Source of the DNA: an uncultured Tateyamaria sp.
GTDB taxonomy: Bacteria; Pseudomonadota; Alphaproteobacteria; Rhodobacterales; Rhodobacteraceae
Direction: 5' to 3'
DNA length: 64,000 nucleotides
Assembly: GCF_947503045.1 (NCBI RefSeq)
Contig: NZ_CANNCF010000003.1
Coordinates: forward strand, 62,001-126,000
The notes beneath the pieces are model-generated. The model was not told where the DNA came from. It worked only from the letters and a program-made list of their open reading frames with translations, and did no database searches. The translations under genes and the position numbers were made by a program. This document shows positions 37,974 through 47,155 of this stretch, piece by piece. Every line of letters begins with the position of its first letter. Positions within the stretch are counted from its first letter, which is position 1.

Positions 37974-38690
37974 CTAGCGGGACGCGAGGGCCGTGTCGTA
38001 GGCCTCGGGCGTGATCCCCGAAATCTCCAGCACCAGCTTGCGCCGCACCGTCTCGGCAAAGCTGTCGCGCCCTTCGGCCGTCACCATGAACGCACCGGGG
38101 CCGCCGATGATGCGCTGTTCGTATTCCGCCTCAAGGTTGGCCCCGGCCCGCCGCCCGTCTTCGGGGCGCAGGATCGGCAGCGCGTTGATCGTGATGCCTG
38201 CCGCCAGCACTTCGGCGCGCGCGTCGGCGATCGCGGGGCCGGAGGAGTTGCGGATGCTGTCGCCGGAAAAGTCGATCACGGCGCGGGGTGCAAAGATGTC
38301 ATTGCCCTCGATCAGCCGCTTGGCGTCGAGCAAGGCGGCACCAATCGCGTTGCTGCCAAAGGCCTGCCGGGGCGGGCCGGACAGGGCGTTCGCAAAACCC
38401 TCGGCCGTGTCCGGCCCATCGACGATCATCCACGGCACCACGACGCCTGTGTTGGTGGCCCATTCCACGTAAGTGACCGCCACATTGCCATAAATCGAAT
38501 TCTGGATGGCCGAGATCACCGCCGGGTCGGTCATCGCCTGCGCATAACCCGCACGCTGAAATGCCAGCTCGTCCGCATCGATGGAGCCGGAGGCATCGGC
38601 CAGCAGCACCAGCTCCAACCCGGCCTCGCGCTGATTTTGCGCGGCAAGGGGCGTGGCGAGGGCAAGGCAGAGAAGAAGGCGCAGGATCAT
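37974..38690 (-). CDS. Secreted DUF1194 (von Willebrand A-like) protein
   Basis: Signal peptide MILRLLLCLALATPLAAQ; LELVLLADASGSIDADELAFQRAGYAQAM MIDAS-like. Confidence 0.85.
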   Translation of the reverse strand: MILRLLLCLALATPLAAQNQREAGLELVLLADASGSIDADELAFQRAGYAQAMTDPAVISAIQNSIYGNVAVTYVEWATNTGVVVPWMIVDGPDTAEGFANALSGPPRQAFGSNAIGAALLDAKRLIEGNDIFAPRAVIDFSGDSIRNSSGPAIADARAEVLAAGITINALPILRPEDGRRAGANLEAEYEQRIIGGPGAFMVTAEGRDSFAETVRRKLVLEISGITPEAYDTALASR

Positions 38691-38782
38691 CGCATCAGTT
38701 TGTGAGGGATGGACCTGTCGCGCAAGAGTTTGGACGGCATAGCGCCACATCAAGGGACGCATCGTCTAATCCTCAAGCACGC

Positions 38783-39787
38783 TCAGCTCCGCTCTTGCCG
38801 CGCGACGGGCAGAATCGCATCCTCGATCAACCCCATCAGATCGCCGAAATACCCGCCACTGCGCGCAGGTCGTGTGGGATCAGACGTTATGGCGACCGTC
38901 AGCCCAAGGTCAGGCGCGATGCAGATCACCTGCCCGCCATAGCCCCGCGCCAGTGCGTAATCCGTCCCGCCCGCGCGGCCCAGAAACCATCCATAGCCAT
39001 AGGCCAGCCCCGAAAAGGGCGAGCGTGTCACCGCGCGCTGTGACGCAGCGACCCAGGCCGCACTCAGCACCCGCTGCCCGTTCCACATCCCACCCTGCCG
39101 GTACATCTCGCCAAAGCGGACCATGGCAGGCAGGCTCAGCGCCATTTCATTGCCCCCCAGATAGCGCCCTTGCGGATCGCGGGTCCATGCGGGCACCTCG
39201 ATGCCAAGGGGGCGGCCCAGACGGGTGCGGGCAAGGCTCAGCAAGCTGTCACCAGAAACCTCGGCCAACACTGCACCCAGCACGTGAAACGAGCCGGTGG
39301 AATAGAGCATGCGGGCGCCCGGTTCCGCCACAAAGGGGCGCGAAAGCGCATTTGCCACCCAGTTGCTGCTGCTGACCCACCCACCATAGTTGGGCCCCGA
39401 AGTCCGCTCCAAGCCCGCCTGCATGGTGATCAGATTCTCAACCGTGATTGCCGCAACGCGCGGATCGGCACCGCGCGGGATGAGGCGCGGGGCGATCTCG
39501 CCCAAAGTGGCCTGCAGCGACGGAATTTCACCGCGGTCCAGCGCCGCGCCGGTCAGGGCGGCAACGATGGTCTTGGACACGGATTTGATCGGAACAAATG
39601 CCCCAAGTGCTGGCCCGCGAAAGCGCTGTGAGACGACCGCCACACCGTTATGATGCACCCCGATGGCATGACACTGCTCCATGGCATTTGCGCGGGCCAC
39701 GACCCCATCCCAAGACTGCACCTGCCCGCGCGCACGGGTGGCGACAATGGCGGCAGCACTTGCGGCAAACTGGCGGCGGGTGAACAT
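38783..39787 (-). CDS. Beta-lactamase family serine hydrolase (class C fold)
   Basis: Signal MFTRRQFAASAAAIVATRARGQ; SVSK motif in IKSVSKTIVAALTG; YSTGSFHVLG. Confidence 0.87.
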   Translation of the reverse strand: MFTRRQFAASAAAIVATRARGQVQSWDGVVARANAMEQCHAIGVHHNGVAVVSQRFRGPALGAFVPIKSVSKTIVAALTGAALDRGEIPSLQATLGEIAPRLIPRGADPRVAAITVENLITMQAGLERTSGPNYGGWVSSSNWVANALSRPFVAEPGARMLYSTGSFHVLGAVLAEVSGDSLLSLARTRLGRPLGIEVPAWTRDPQGRYLGGNEMALSLPAMVRFGEMYRQGGMWNGQRVLSAAWVAASQRAVTRSPFSGLAYGYGWFLGRAGGTDYALARGYGGQVICIAPDLGLTVAITSDPTRPARSGGYFGDLMGLIEDAILPVARQERS

Positions 39788-39952
39788 CACGCGTCTCGAA
39801 CTCCTTGCGATGCACCATAGGCGACCTCTCCCGCGCGGCCAGTCAGGTTCTCGTGACCACCGCCACGCCGATGTGCATCTTGTGCGCCGCCCCACTCCCT
39901 GTCACCTTCGCCGCAACCGCTCAAAGCGGACGCACGACCAAACGGGGGACAC

Positions 39953-41359
39953 ATGGCATTGTTGAACGAAGACCGGCTGTTTCCGCCTGATCCAGCCACA
40001 CGCAGCATCGCCCGCGACCTTTATGCACAGATCAGACACCTGCCGATTATCAGCCCGCATGGTCACACCGACCCGCGCTGGTTTGCCGAAAACCAACCCT
40101 TTGCCAACCCGGCCGAACTGTTCGTGACGCCGGATCACTACGTGTTCCGCATGCTGCATTCGCAAGGCATCGCGCTTGAGGACCTTGGCGTGCCCCGGGC
40201 CGATGGCGGCGCTGTCGAGAGTGATCCGCGCAAAGTCTGGCGGCTCTTTGCCAAGCACTACCACCTGTTTCGCGCGACCCCGTCGCGGATGTGGATCGAT
40301 CACGCCTTTCAGGAGGTGTTTGGCGTGACAGAACGGCTGGCCGAGCACAATGCCGATGCGATCTATGACCAGATCAACGCGCAACTGAGCGAGGCCGCGT
40401 TTCGCCCCCGCGCCCTGTTCAAGCAGTTCTATATCGAGGCGCTGTCGACCACCGAAAGTGCACTGGACGACCTGCGCTGGCACAAGATGATCCGCGACAG
40501 CGACTGGACGGGCCGCGTGATCACCACCTATCGCCCGGATGCGGTGGTGGACCCGGAATTTGACGGCTTTGCCGACAATGTCGCGCGGTTGGGGGAGTTG
40601 ACGGGCGAGGATGCGACCACGTGGACCGGCTACCTCACCGCCCATCGCACCCGGCGCGCGTTCTTCAAGGACCACGGCGCAACGGCCAGCGATCATGGCC
40701 ATGCCACCGCCCGGACCGAGGATTTGCCTGAGGCCGAGGCGGCGGCGCTTTTTGACAAGGCCTTGCAAGGCAGATGCAGCGCAGACGAGGCCGACCGCTT
40801 TCGCGGCCATATGCTGACCGAGATGGCGCGAATGAGCCTTGAGGACGGGCTGGTTTTGCAAATTCACCCCGGTTCGGCGCGCAATCATTCGGGCGACATC
40901 CTTGCCCGCTTCGGGCGGGACAAGGGATATGATATTCCGACGCGCACGGACTACGTTTCCGCCCTGCAACCGCTCTTGAATGCGGTGGGGGGGCGGCGCG
41001 ATCTGACGATCATCGTCTTTACGCTCGATGAAAGCGCCTATGCCCGCGAACTCGCGCCCTTGGCCGGGGTCTATCCCGCGCTGAAACTGGGCCCGCCCTG
41101 GTGGTTCCACGACAGCTATGAGGGGATGCTGCGGTTTCGCGAGATGGCGACGGAGACGGCCGGGTTCTACAACACTGTCGGCTTTAACGACGACACCCGT
41201 GCCTTTTGCTCGATCCCCGCGCGCCATGACGTGGCACGCCGCGTGGACTGTTCCTTTTTGGCCGGCCTGGTGCAGACCGGGCGGCTGGAACAGGACGAGG
41301 CCGTCGAGGTCGCCCATGATCTGACCTATCGACTGGCCAAGACGGCGTACAAGCTGTGA
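39953..41359 (+). CDS. uxaC: Glucuronate (uronate) isomerase
   Basis: ISPHGHTDPRWFAENQPFANPAELFVTPDHYVFRMLHSQG; QIHPGSARNHS; GLVQTGRLEQDEAVEVAHDLTYRLAKTAYKL. Confidence 0.95.
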   Translation: MALLNEDRLFPPDPATRSIARDLYAQIRHLPIISPHGHTDPRWFAENQPFANPAELFVTPDHYVFRMLHSQGIALEDLGVPRADGGAVESDPRKVWRLFAKHYHLFRATPSRMWIDHAFQEVFGVTERLAEHNADAIYDQINAQLSEAAFRPRALFKQFYIEALSTTESALDDLRWHKMIRDSDWTGRVITTYRPDAVVDPEFDGFADNVARLGELTGEDATTWTGYLTAHRTRRAFFKDHGATASDHGHATARTEDLPEAEAAALFDKALQGRCSADEADRFRGHMLTEMARMSLEDGLVLQIHPGSARNHSGDILARFGRDKGYDIPTRTDYVSALQPLLNAVGGRRDLTIIVFTLDESAYARELAPLAGVYPALKLGPPWWFHDSYEGMLRFREMATETAGFYNTVGFNDDTRAFCSIPARHDVARRVDCSFLAGLVQTGRLEQDEAVEVAHDLTYRLAKTAYKL

Positions 41360-41399
41360 GGAAGAGAATTGTTTCAGTTCAATGAAATACACGTCTTTC

Positions 41400-41414
41400 C
41401 TGATGTCCCATCAG
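41400..41414. promoter_or_regulatory. Palindrome CTGATG-TCC-CATCAG between uxaC and uxuB
   Basis: Perfect 6-bp arms; may be operator or weak hairpin. Confidence 0.35.
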
Positions 41415-41433
41415 ATGATTAAGTCAAGACCAA

Positions 41434-42864
41434 ATGACATCAAAGGTTCCCCACATGCCCACTGATCCCAAGCGCCCGGCCACGGGTATCGTCCATCTCG
41501 GCCTCGGCGCATTTTTCCGCGCATTTGGCTGCGTTTATGTCGCCGATGCCATGGCAGCCTCCGGCGGTGACTGGGGCATTGTCGGCGTGTCGCTGCGCAG
41601 CCCGTCCACGCGCGACGCACTGCGCCCGCACGGGTGGTCTTACGCTTCGGTGTCGCTTGCGCCTGAAGGTGAGAACATTCGGGATATCAGCGTGTTGAAT
41701 GACGTTCTTGTCGCGCCTGAAGATCCCGCAGCCGTATTGAACGCCATGGCCGATCCGGGCGTGCGTATCGTCACCCTGACCGTCACGGAAAAGGGCTATT
41801 GCCACAATCCGGCCACGGGCGCGCTGAACCCCGATCACCCCGATATCCAGGCCGATCTGGCAAATCCGCTGCCCGCCTCCGCCGCCGGCTATCTGGTGCG
41901 CGCCCTGCAAATGCGGCGCGCGGCGGGGCACGCGCCGTTCACCGTCCTCAGCTGTGACAACCTGCCCGACAACGGCAAGCTGGTGCGCGGCGTGGTGCTG
42001 GATCTGGCGCACCGGATCGACCCGGAACTGGCCGGCTGGATCGCGGCGAAGGGCGCGTTTCCCTCCTGCATGGTGGACCGAATCACGCCTGCCACCACGC
42101 CCGAGGATGTTGCGCGCATCGCGGCCCTGACTGGGCGCGCGGGCGGCGCACCGGTGATGCACGAACCCTTTTCGCAGTGGGCCATCGATGACGTGTTTGT
42201 CGATGGCGCCCGCCCAGATTTCGCCGCCGCCGGGGCCGAAATGGTGAGCGATGTCAGCGCCCATGAACAGATGAAGCTGTGCATGCTCAACGGCACCCAT
42301 TCCGCGCTGGCCTACACGGGCTATCTGGCCGGACATCAGACCATCGCCGCCACGGTGGCGGATCCGGTTTTTGCCGCCTATGTCCGCCGACTCTGGGGCG
42401 AGATCATGCCTGCCGTCACGCCGCCCGATGGCGTTGATCTTCGCGCCTACGCCGAAGCCCTGTTTGACCGTTATGCCAATCCCGCGATCCAGCACCGCAC
42501 CTGGCAGATTGCCATGGATGGCAGTCAGAAACTGCCGCAACGCCTCTTGGGCACAATCGATGCCAATCTCGATGCGGGGCGGTCGGTGGAGGCGCTCTGC
42601 CTAGCCGTGGCGGCGTGGATGCGCTATGTCGGCGGAGTGGACGAGGCCGGGGCGTCGATTGATGTGCGCGACCCGCTGGCCGAGGGTTTGGCCGAGATTT
42701 CAGCGGCTTGCGACGGCCCCGAAGACACGGTGGCGGCTTTACTGGGTGTCCGCGAGGTCTTTCCCGCTGACTTGGCCGAGCGGCTGCGCCCCCCGCTCAC
42801 CAAAGCAGCGCTCCGCCTGTGGAGCAAAGGCGCGCGCGCCGCAGTCACGGAGGATCACCAATGA
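41434..42864 (+). CDS. uxuB: Mannitol dehydrogenase family, probable fructuronate reductase
   Basis: GIVHLGLGAFFRAFGCVYVADAMAASGGDWGIVGVSLRSPSTRDAL; operon context. Confidence 0.9.
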   Translation: MTSKVPHMPTDPKRPATGIVHLGLGAFFRAFGCVYVADAMAASGGDWGIVGVSLRSPSTRDALRPHGWSYASVSLAPEGENIRDISVLNDVLVAPEDPAAVLNAMADPGVRIVTLTVTEKGYCHNPATGALNPDHPDIQADLANPLPASAAGYLVRALQMRRAAGHAPFTVLSCDNLPDNGKLVRGVVLDLAHRIDPELAGWIAAKGAFPSCMVDRITPATTPEDVARIAALTGRAGGAPVMHEPFSQWAIDDVFVDGARPDFAAAGAEMVSDVSAHEQMKLCMLNGTHSALAYTGYLAGHQTIAATVADPVFAAYVRRLWGEIMPAVTPPDGVDLRAYAEALFDRYANPAIQHRTWQIAMDGSQKLPQRLLGTIDANLDAGRSVEALCLAVAAWMRYVGGVDEAGASIDVRDPLAEGLAEISAACDGPEDTVAALLGVREVFPADLAERLRPPLTKAALRLWSKGARAAVTEDHQ

Positions 42865-44033
42865 TCGAAAGCTGGCGCTGGTACGGCGATCTTGACCCCA
42901 TCACCCTGTCCGAAATCGCCCAAACCGGCGCGCGCGGCATCGTCACCGCCTTGCACGAAATCCCCTACGGAGAGGTCTGGCCCAGCGACACAATTGCGGC
43001 GCGCAAGGCGCGTATTAACGAGGCCGGGTTCGACTGGGTCGTGGTCGAAAGTCTGCCCGTGCACGAACATATCAAACGCGGTACCGGCGATCTGACGGGC
43101 CTGTTTGCCAACTACCGCCAGTCGATGGCCAATCTGGCCGCGAATGGGGTACACACGATCTGCTACAACTTCATGCCGCTGCTCGACTGGACCCGCACGG
43201 ACCTGACCGCTCCTGTACCGGGCGGGGCGACCTGTCTGCGGTTCGAGGCGGTGCGCATGGCCGCTTTCGAGGTGCACATGCTGGGGCGGCAGGCGGCCGA
43301 GGATGACTATCCACCCGAGGTGCTGGCCAAGGCCGCCGCATGGTTCCAGCAGGCGAGCGAGGCAGACCGTGAAGCACTGTTGGCCTCGATCATGGCCGGT
43401 ATGCCGGGGGCTTTTGATCGATATGATATCAAAGGGTTGCGTAGCGCCCTTGAAGCGTATTCAGGCATTGACCGGGACGTATTGCGCGGCAACTACCAAC
43501 GCTTTCTGGACGAGGTGGTACCCACCGCAGAAGAGCTGGGCATGCGCCTGTGCGTCCATCCCGATGACCCGCCGCGCGACATTCTCGGCCTACCGCGGAT
43601 CGTGTCCAACGGCGATGACCTCGACTGGGTTCTCGGCGCATATGACAGCGAGGCCAACGGTATCACGCTGTGCTCCGGCTCGCTTGGGGCCAACCCGATC
43701 AACGATGTGCCTGCCATCGCCGCGCGCGTGGCGGAGCGCATCCATTTCGCCCATCTGCGCAACGTGGCCAAGGACCCGGACGGCTCGTTCGAGGAAGCGG
43801 CCCATCTGGAAGGTGACACCGATATGGTCGCCCTCACCCGCGTGTTGCTGAAGGAGGAAGCAAGGCGGCGCGACGCGGGGCGCAGTGACCACGCGATCCC
43901 GTTCCGACCCGATCACGGCCACCACATGCTGTCCGACCTCGACCGCGATCTGATCCCCGGTTACCCGTTGATCGGGCGCTTGCGCGGACTGGCAGAGTTG
44001 CGCGGTGTGATCAGCGCGCTGTCGCACGGATAG
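42861..44033 (+). CDS. uxuA: Mannonate dehydratase
   Basis: WRWYGDLDPITLSEIAQTGARGIVTALHEIPYGEVW; CVHPDDPPRDILGLPRIVSNGDDLDWVL; HDHG-type end FRPDHGHHMLSDL. Confidence 0.95.
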   Translation: MIESWRWYGDLDPITLSEIAQTGARGIVTALHEIPYGEVWPSDTIAARKARINEAGFDWVVVESLPVHEHIKRGTGDLTGLFANYRQSMANLAANGVHTICYNFMPLLDWTRTDLTAPVPGGATCLRFEAVRMAAFEVHMLGRQAAEDDYPPEVLAKAAAWFQQASEADREALLASIMAGMPGAFDRYDIKGLRSALEAYSGIDRDVLRGNYQRFLDEVVPTAEELGMRLCVHPDDPPRDILGLPRIVSNGDDLDWVLGAYDSEANGITLCSGSLGANPINDVPAIAARVAERIHFAHLRNVAKDPDGSFEEAAHLEGDTDMVALTRVLLKEEARRRDAGRSDHAIPFRPDHGHHMLSDLDRDLIPGYPLIGRLRGLAELRGVISALSHG

Positions 44034-44075
44034 TGGCGCAAGCCCTCTTCAGGTGGCCGCGCGCCATCAGCGCGC

Positions 44076-44486
44076 TCAGACGTTGGTCTGTGGCTCTTTG
44101 ACCGGGTCGAGGGGGGCGGGCGTGATCTCTGCCTCGGGCGAGTTCAGCGTCGACCACGTGTCATCGCGGGGCGGCGCGGGTGGCGTCTCGCAGGTGCGGC
44201 GGTGGATGTTCACCTTGGCGATGAAATTTGCGGATACGGGCGCTGTCACGAACAGGAACGACATGATCAGTAGCTCGTGCATCGAGGATGAGCCGATCGC
44301 AAAGGAGTGCAGCATCGAGGCCAAGAGCAACATGCCGATGCCGATGGTGCCAACCTTGGTCGGCGCATGCAGGCGCGTCATCGGATCGTTGAACTTGAGC
44401 AGGCCAATGACGCCCACGGTGATAAAGCCAGACCCGATCAGCAGGCTGAGGGCCGAGGCATAGGTGGCGAGGATCTGACCGCTCAT
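44076..44486 (-). CDS. mrpG: Mrp/Pha cation:proton antiporter subunit G
   Basis: SLLIGSGFITVGVIGLLKFNDPMTRLHAPTKVGTIG. Confidence 0.92.
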   Translation of the reverse strand: MSGQILATYASALSLLIGSGFITVGVIGLLKFNDPMTRLHAPTKVGTIGIGMLLLASMLHSFAIGSSSMHELLIMSFLFVTAPVSANFIAKVNIHRRTCETPPAPPRDDTWSTLNSPEAEITPAPLDPVKEPQTNV

Positions 44487-44770
44487 TCGATGATGTCCCC
44501 CCGCAGCAGGAACCGCGCCAGCGCGACGGTCGACACGAAACCCAGCATGGCGATCAGCAGGGTCACTTCGAAGTAAATCTGCACGCCCTGATGGATACCC
44601 AGCACCACCACCAGACCCAACGCGTTGATCACCATGGTATCGAGCGCCAGAATGCGGTCGCCATAGCTGGGACCCAGCACAAGGCGGACCATCGACAGGA
44701 TCTGGCCAATGGCAAGGGCTGCAAATGTGATCAGCAGCGCGATATCCAGAAGGCTCGTCGCAGAACTCAT
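44483..44770 (-). CDS. mrpF: Mrp/Pha antiporter subunit F
   Basis: MVRLVLGPSYGDRILALDTMVINALGLVV. Confidence 0.92.
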   Translation of the reverse strand: MSSATSLLDIALLITFAALAIGQILSMVRLVLGPSYGDRILALDTMVINALGLVVVLGIHQGVQIYFEVTLLIAMLGFVSTVALARFLLRGDIIE

Positions 44771-45270
44771 ATGAAAATCTCCTTGAGGCGGGCCTCGTAG
44801 CGGGTCTTGATCTCGTCGCGCACGCCGTCCGGGTCGTCCGTGTGCAGCACATGCACCAGCAGGCTGTGCCCCTCGTTCGAGAGGTCCGCCGACACGGTGC
44901 CCGGCGTCAGCGTGATAGTGCCTGCCAGAACCGTGATCGCCTCGGGCTGCACCAGATCAAGCGGGATGACGATCCAGGCCGGTTTCAGCTTGGCATTGGG
45001 CACCGAAATCACGATCCATGCGACCTCGATATTGGCCTTGATGATGTCGTAGATCACCATCAGCGCATAGGTGAACATGCGGCCCAGATGAAAGCCCTTG
45101 GGCTGATCCGGCCACCAGATTGAGGTCCCCCACGGAATGATGATGCCGAGGATCAGGCCAAAGACAGCCATCCCGGCGGAAAACTCGTTTTGCAGCAGGA
45201 CCCAGACCACCGCCAGCAGCAGGGTCAGGAACGGGTGCGGCAGCAGCCAGTAAAAGGCGCGGCGAACCAT
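44767..45270 (-). CDS. mrpE: Mrp/Pha antiporter subunit E
   Basis: Start at 45270 (MVRRAFYWLLP); LAGTITLTPGTVSADLSNEGHSLLVHVLHTDD. Confidence 0.92.
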   Translation of the reverse strand: MVRRAFYWLLPHPFLTLLLAVVWVLLQNEFSAGMAVFGLILGIIIPWGTSIWWPDQPKGFHLGRMFTYALMVIYDIIKANIEVAWIVISVPNAKLKPAWIVIPLDLVQPEAITVLAGTITLTPGTVSADLSNEGHSLLVHVLHTDDPDGVRDEIKTRYEARLKEIFI

Positions 45271-45271
45271 G

Positions 45272-46819
45272 TCAGTGGGCCTCCTCTGTCTTGGGTTTGC
45301 TGAGCTTGCCGGGCGTGTCCAGCACGGCCTCCATATACGCGGTCGGCGCAAACAGGTTCGCGGCGATCCGCGTCGTGTAGCCATGCACCTGCCCGGCAAA
45401 GATGGTGTGCAGCGCCAAGAGGCCAATCAGCCCGCCGACCGCAACATAGGACAGGTTGGCCGGGCGCGGCATCACCAACTCGTCCTCGCCATGTTCGACG
45501 CTATGCGATTTCCAGAACAGGATGCTGCCCGCGCGGGCAAAGCCAAGGATGCTGATCAGGCTGGAGGACAACACGATCACCCAGACCCACACCATCTTGT
45601 CCGTCCCGTAGGCGGCATCGAGCACCAGGAGCTTGCCAAGAAAACCCGAGAGCGGTGGCAGGCCCGCCATCGCTATGGCCCCGGAAAAGAACAGCGCCGC
45701 AGTGAGTGCGGCCCCGGCAGCGGGCGCCTGCGTGGTCAGATCCACATTGCCCCGGCCTGTGCGCACGAGGTCTGAGATCAGGAACAACGCCGCCCCTGCC
45801 AGCGTCGAATGCACGACATAGTAAAGTGCGGCCGCAATGCTGGTCGGCGTAAAGAGCGAGATCGACACCATGATCATTGCCATCGACCCGATCACCGAAA
45901 AGGCGACCAGACGGTCGAGTTTCTTGGCTGCAAGCACGCCGATCATCCCGATGGCCAGCGACACCAGTGCAGCAGGCAGCAGCCACAGATCGTGCAGGCC
46001 TGCCGTCACCTCGACCTCTGGCGGGAAGACAAGCGTGTAGACACGGATGATCGCATAGGCGCCGACCTTGGTCATGATCGCAAAGAGGGCCGCGACAGGT
46101 GCGGGCGCTTCGGCATAGCTGGAGGGCAGCCAGAAGTGCAGCGGCACAACGGCGGCCTTAATCGCAAAGACGAGAAGCAAAAGGACCGATGCGACGCGAA
46201 TGCCCACCGTCTCTGCCGGATCGATCAGGGCCACGCGCGCCGCCAAATCGGCCATGTTCAGCGTCCCCGTCTCGGCATAGATCGAACCGAGCGCAAACAG
46301 GAACAGGGTCGAGCCGATCAGGTTGAACAGCACATATTGCACGCCCGCCTGCAGCCGCGCGGTGCCCCCTGCATGGATCATGAGGCCATAAGAGGCGATC
46401 AGCAGCACTTCGAAAAACACAAAGAGGTTAAAGAGGTCGCCGGTCAGGAAGGCCCCCATGATCCCCATCAACTGGAACTGGAACAGCGCGTGGAAATGCC
46501 GCCCCCGGTCGTCCCAGCCGGACCCGATGGCGTAAAGCAAAACACAGAGCGCCAGCACAGCCGTCAGCAGCACCATCAACGTCGACAGGCTGTCACCCAC
46601 AAGGATGATCCCGAAGGGCGCGGCCCAGTCCCCAAGCTGATAGATCGCAACCGACCCGTCCGAGGCCTGCCAGGCGAGGCCAGCAGCGATTACGATCAGC
46701 GCCAGCACCCCGGCCACGGAAAACGCGCGCTGGATGCCGATGTGATAGCGCGCGGCCAGCACGATGAACGGGGCCAGCAGCGCCGGCAGTACAACGGGGG
46801 CAATCAACCAGTGGGTCAT
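45272..46819 (-). CDS. mrpD: Mrp/Pha antiporter subunit D
   Basis: Proton-translocating NADH dehydrogenase-like; FVFFEVLLIASYGLMIHAGG; AVVPLHFWLPSSYAEAPAPVAALFA. Confidence 0.94.
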   Translation of the reverse strand: MTHWLIAPVVLPALLAPFIVLAARYHIGIQRAFSVAGVLALIVIAAGLAWQASDGSVAIYQLGDWAAPFGIILVGDSLSTLMVLLTAVLALCVLLYAIGSGWDDRGRHFHALFQFQLMGIMGAFLTGDLFNLFVFFEVLLIASYGLMIHAGGTARLQAGVQYVLFNLIGSTLFLFALGSIYAETGTLNMADLAARVALIDPAETVGIRVASVLLLLVFAIKAAVVPLHFWLPSSYAEAPAPVAALFAIMTKVGAYAIIRVYTLVFPPEVEVTAGLHDLWLLPAALVSLAIGMIGVLAAKKLDRLVAFSVIGSMAMIMVSISLFTPTSIAAALYYVVHSTLAGAALFLISDLVRTGRGNVDLTTQAPAAGAALTAALFFSGAIAMAGLPPLSGFLGKLLVLDAAYGTDKMVWVWVIVLSSSLISILGFARAGSILFWKSHSVEHGEDELVMPRPANLSYVAVGGLIGLLALHTIFAGQVHGYTTRIAANLFAPTAYMEAVLDTPGKLSKPKTEEAH

Positions 46820-47154
46820 GGCTTGCCCTCTTCGGGTTGATCATCGACGTGATCATCGTTGCTGCCCAGAAAGGCGCCAAGGCCGATCATCACCACAACA
46901 GCTGTCATCCCGAACGAGATCACGATGGCCGTCAGCACCAGCGCCTGCGGCAGCGGGTCGGTATAGACGGTCACGTCATCGCGCAGCACCGGCGAAGCCC
47001 CGACAGTCAGGCGGCCCGAGGCAAACAGGAACACGTTCACCGCGTAAGTCAGCAGCGATATGCCAAGGATCACCGGAAAGGTGCGCAGACGCAGCACGAG
47101 ATAGAGGCCCGCAGCAGTCATGATGCCAATGGCGGAGGCGACGAGAAGTTCCAT
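46816..47154 (-). CDS. mrpC: Mrp/Pha antiporter subunit C (NuoK-like)
   Basis: MELLVASAIGIMTAAGLYLVLRLRTFPVILGISLLTYAVNVFLFASG; DPLPQALVLTAIVISFGMTA. Confidence 0.93.
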   Translation of the reverse strand: MELLVASAIGIMTAAGLYLVLRLRTFPVILGISLLTYAVNVFLFASGRLTVGASPVLRDDVTVYTDPLPQALVLTAIVISFGMTAVVVMIGLGAFLGSNDDHVDDQPEEGKP

Positions 47155-47155
47155 G

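Noticed and set aside
39902-41392. 496-aa minus-strand ORF opposite uxaC
   Set aside because: Antisense shadow ORF with biased composition.
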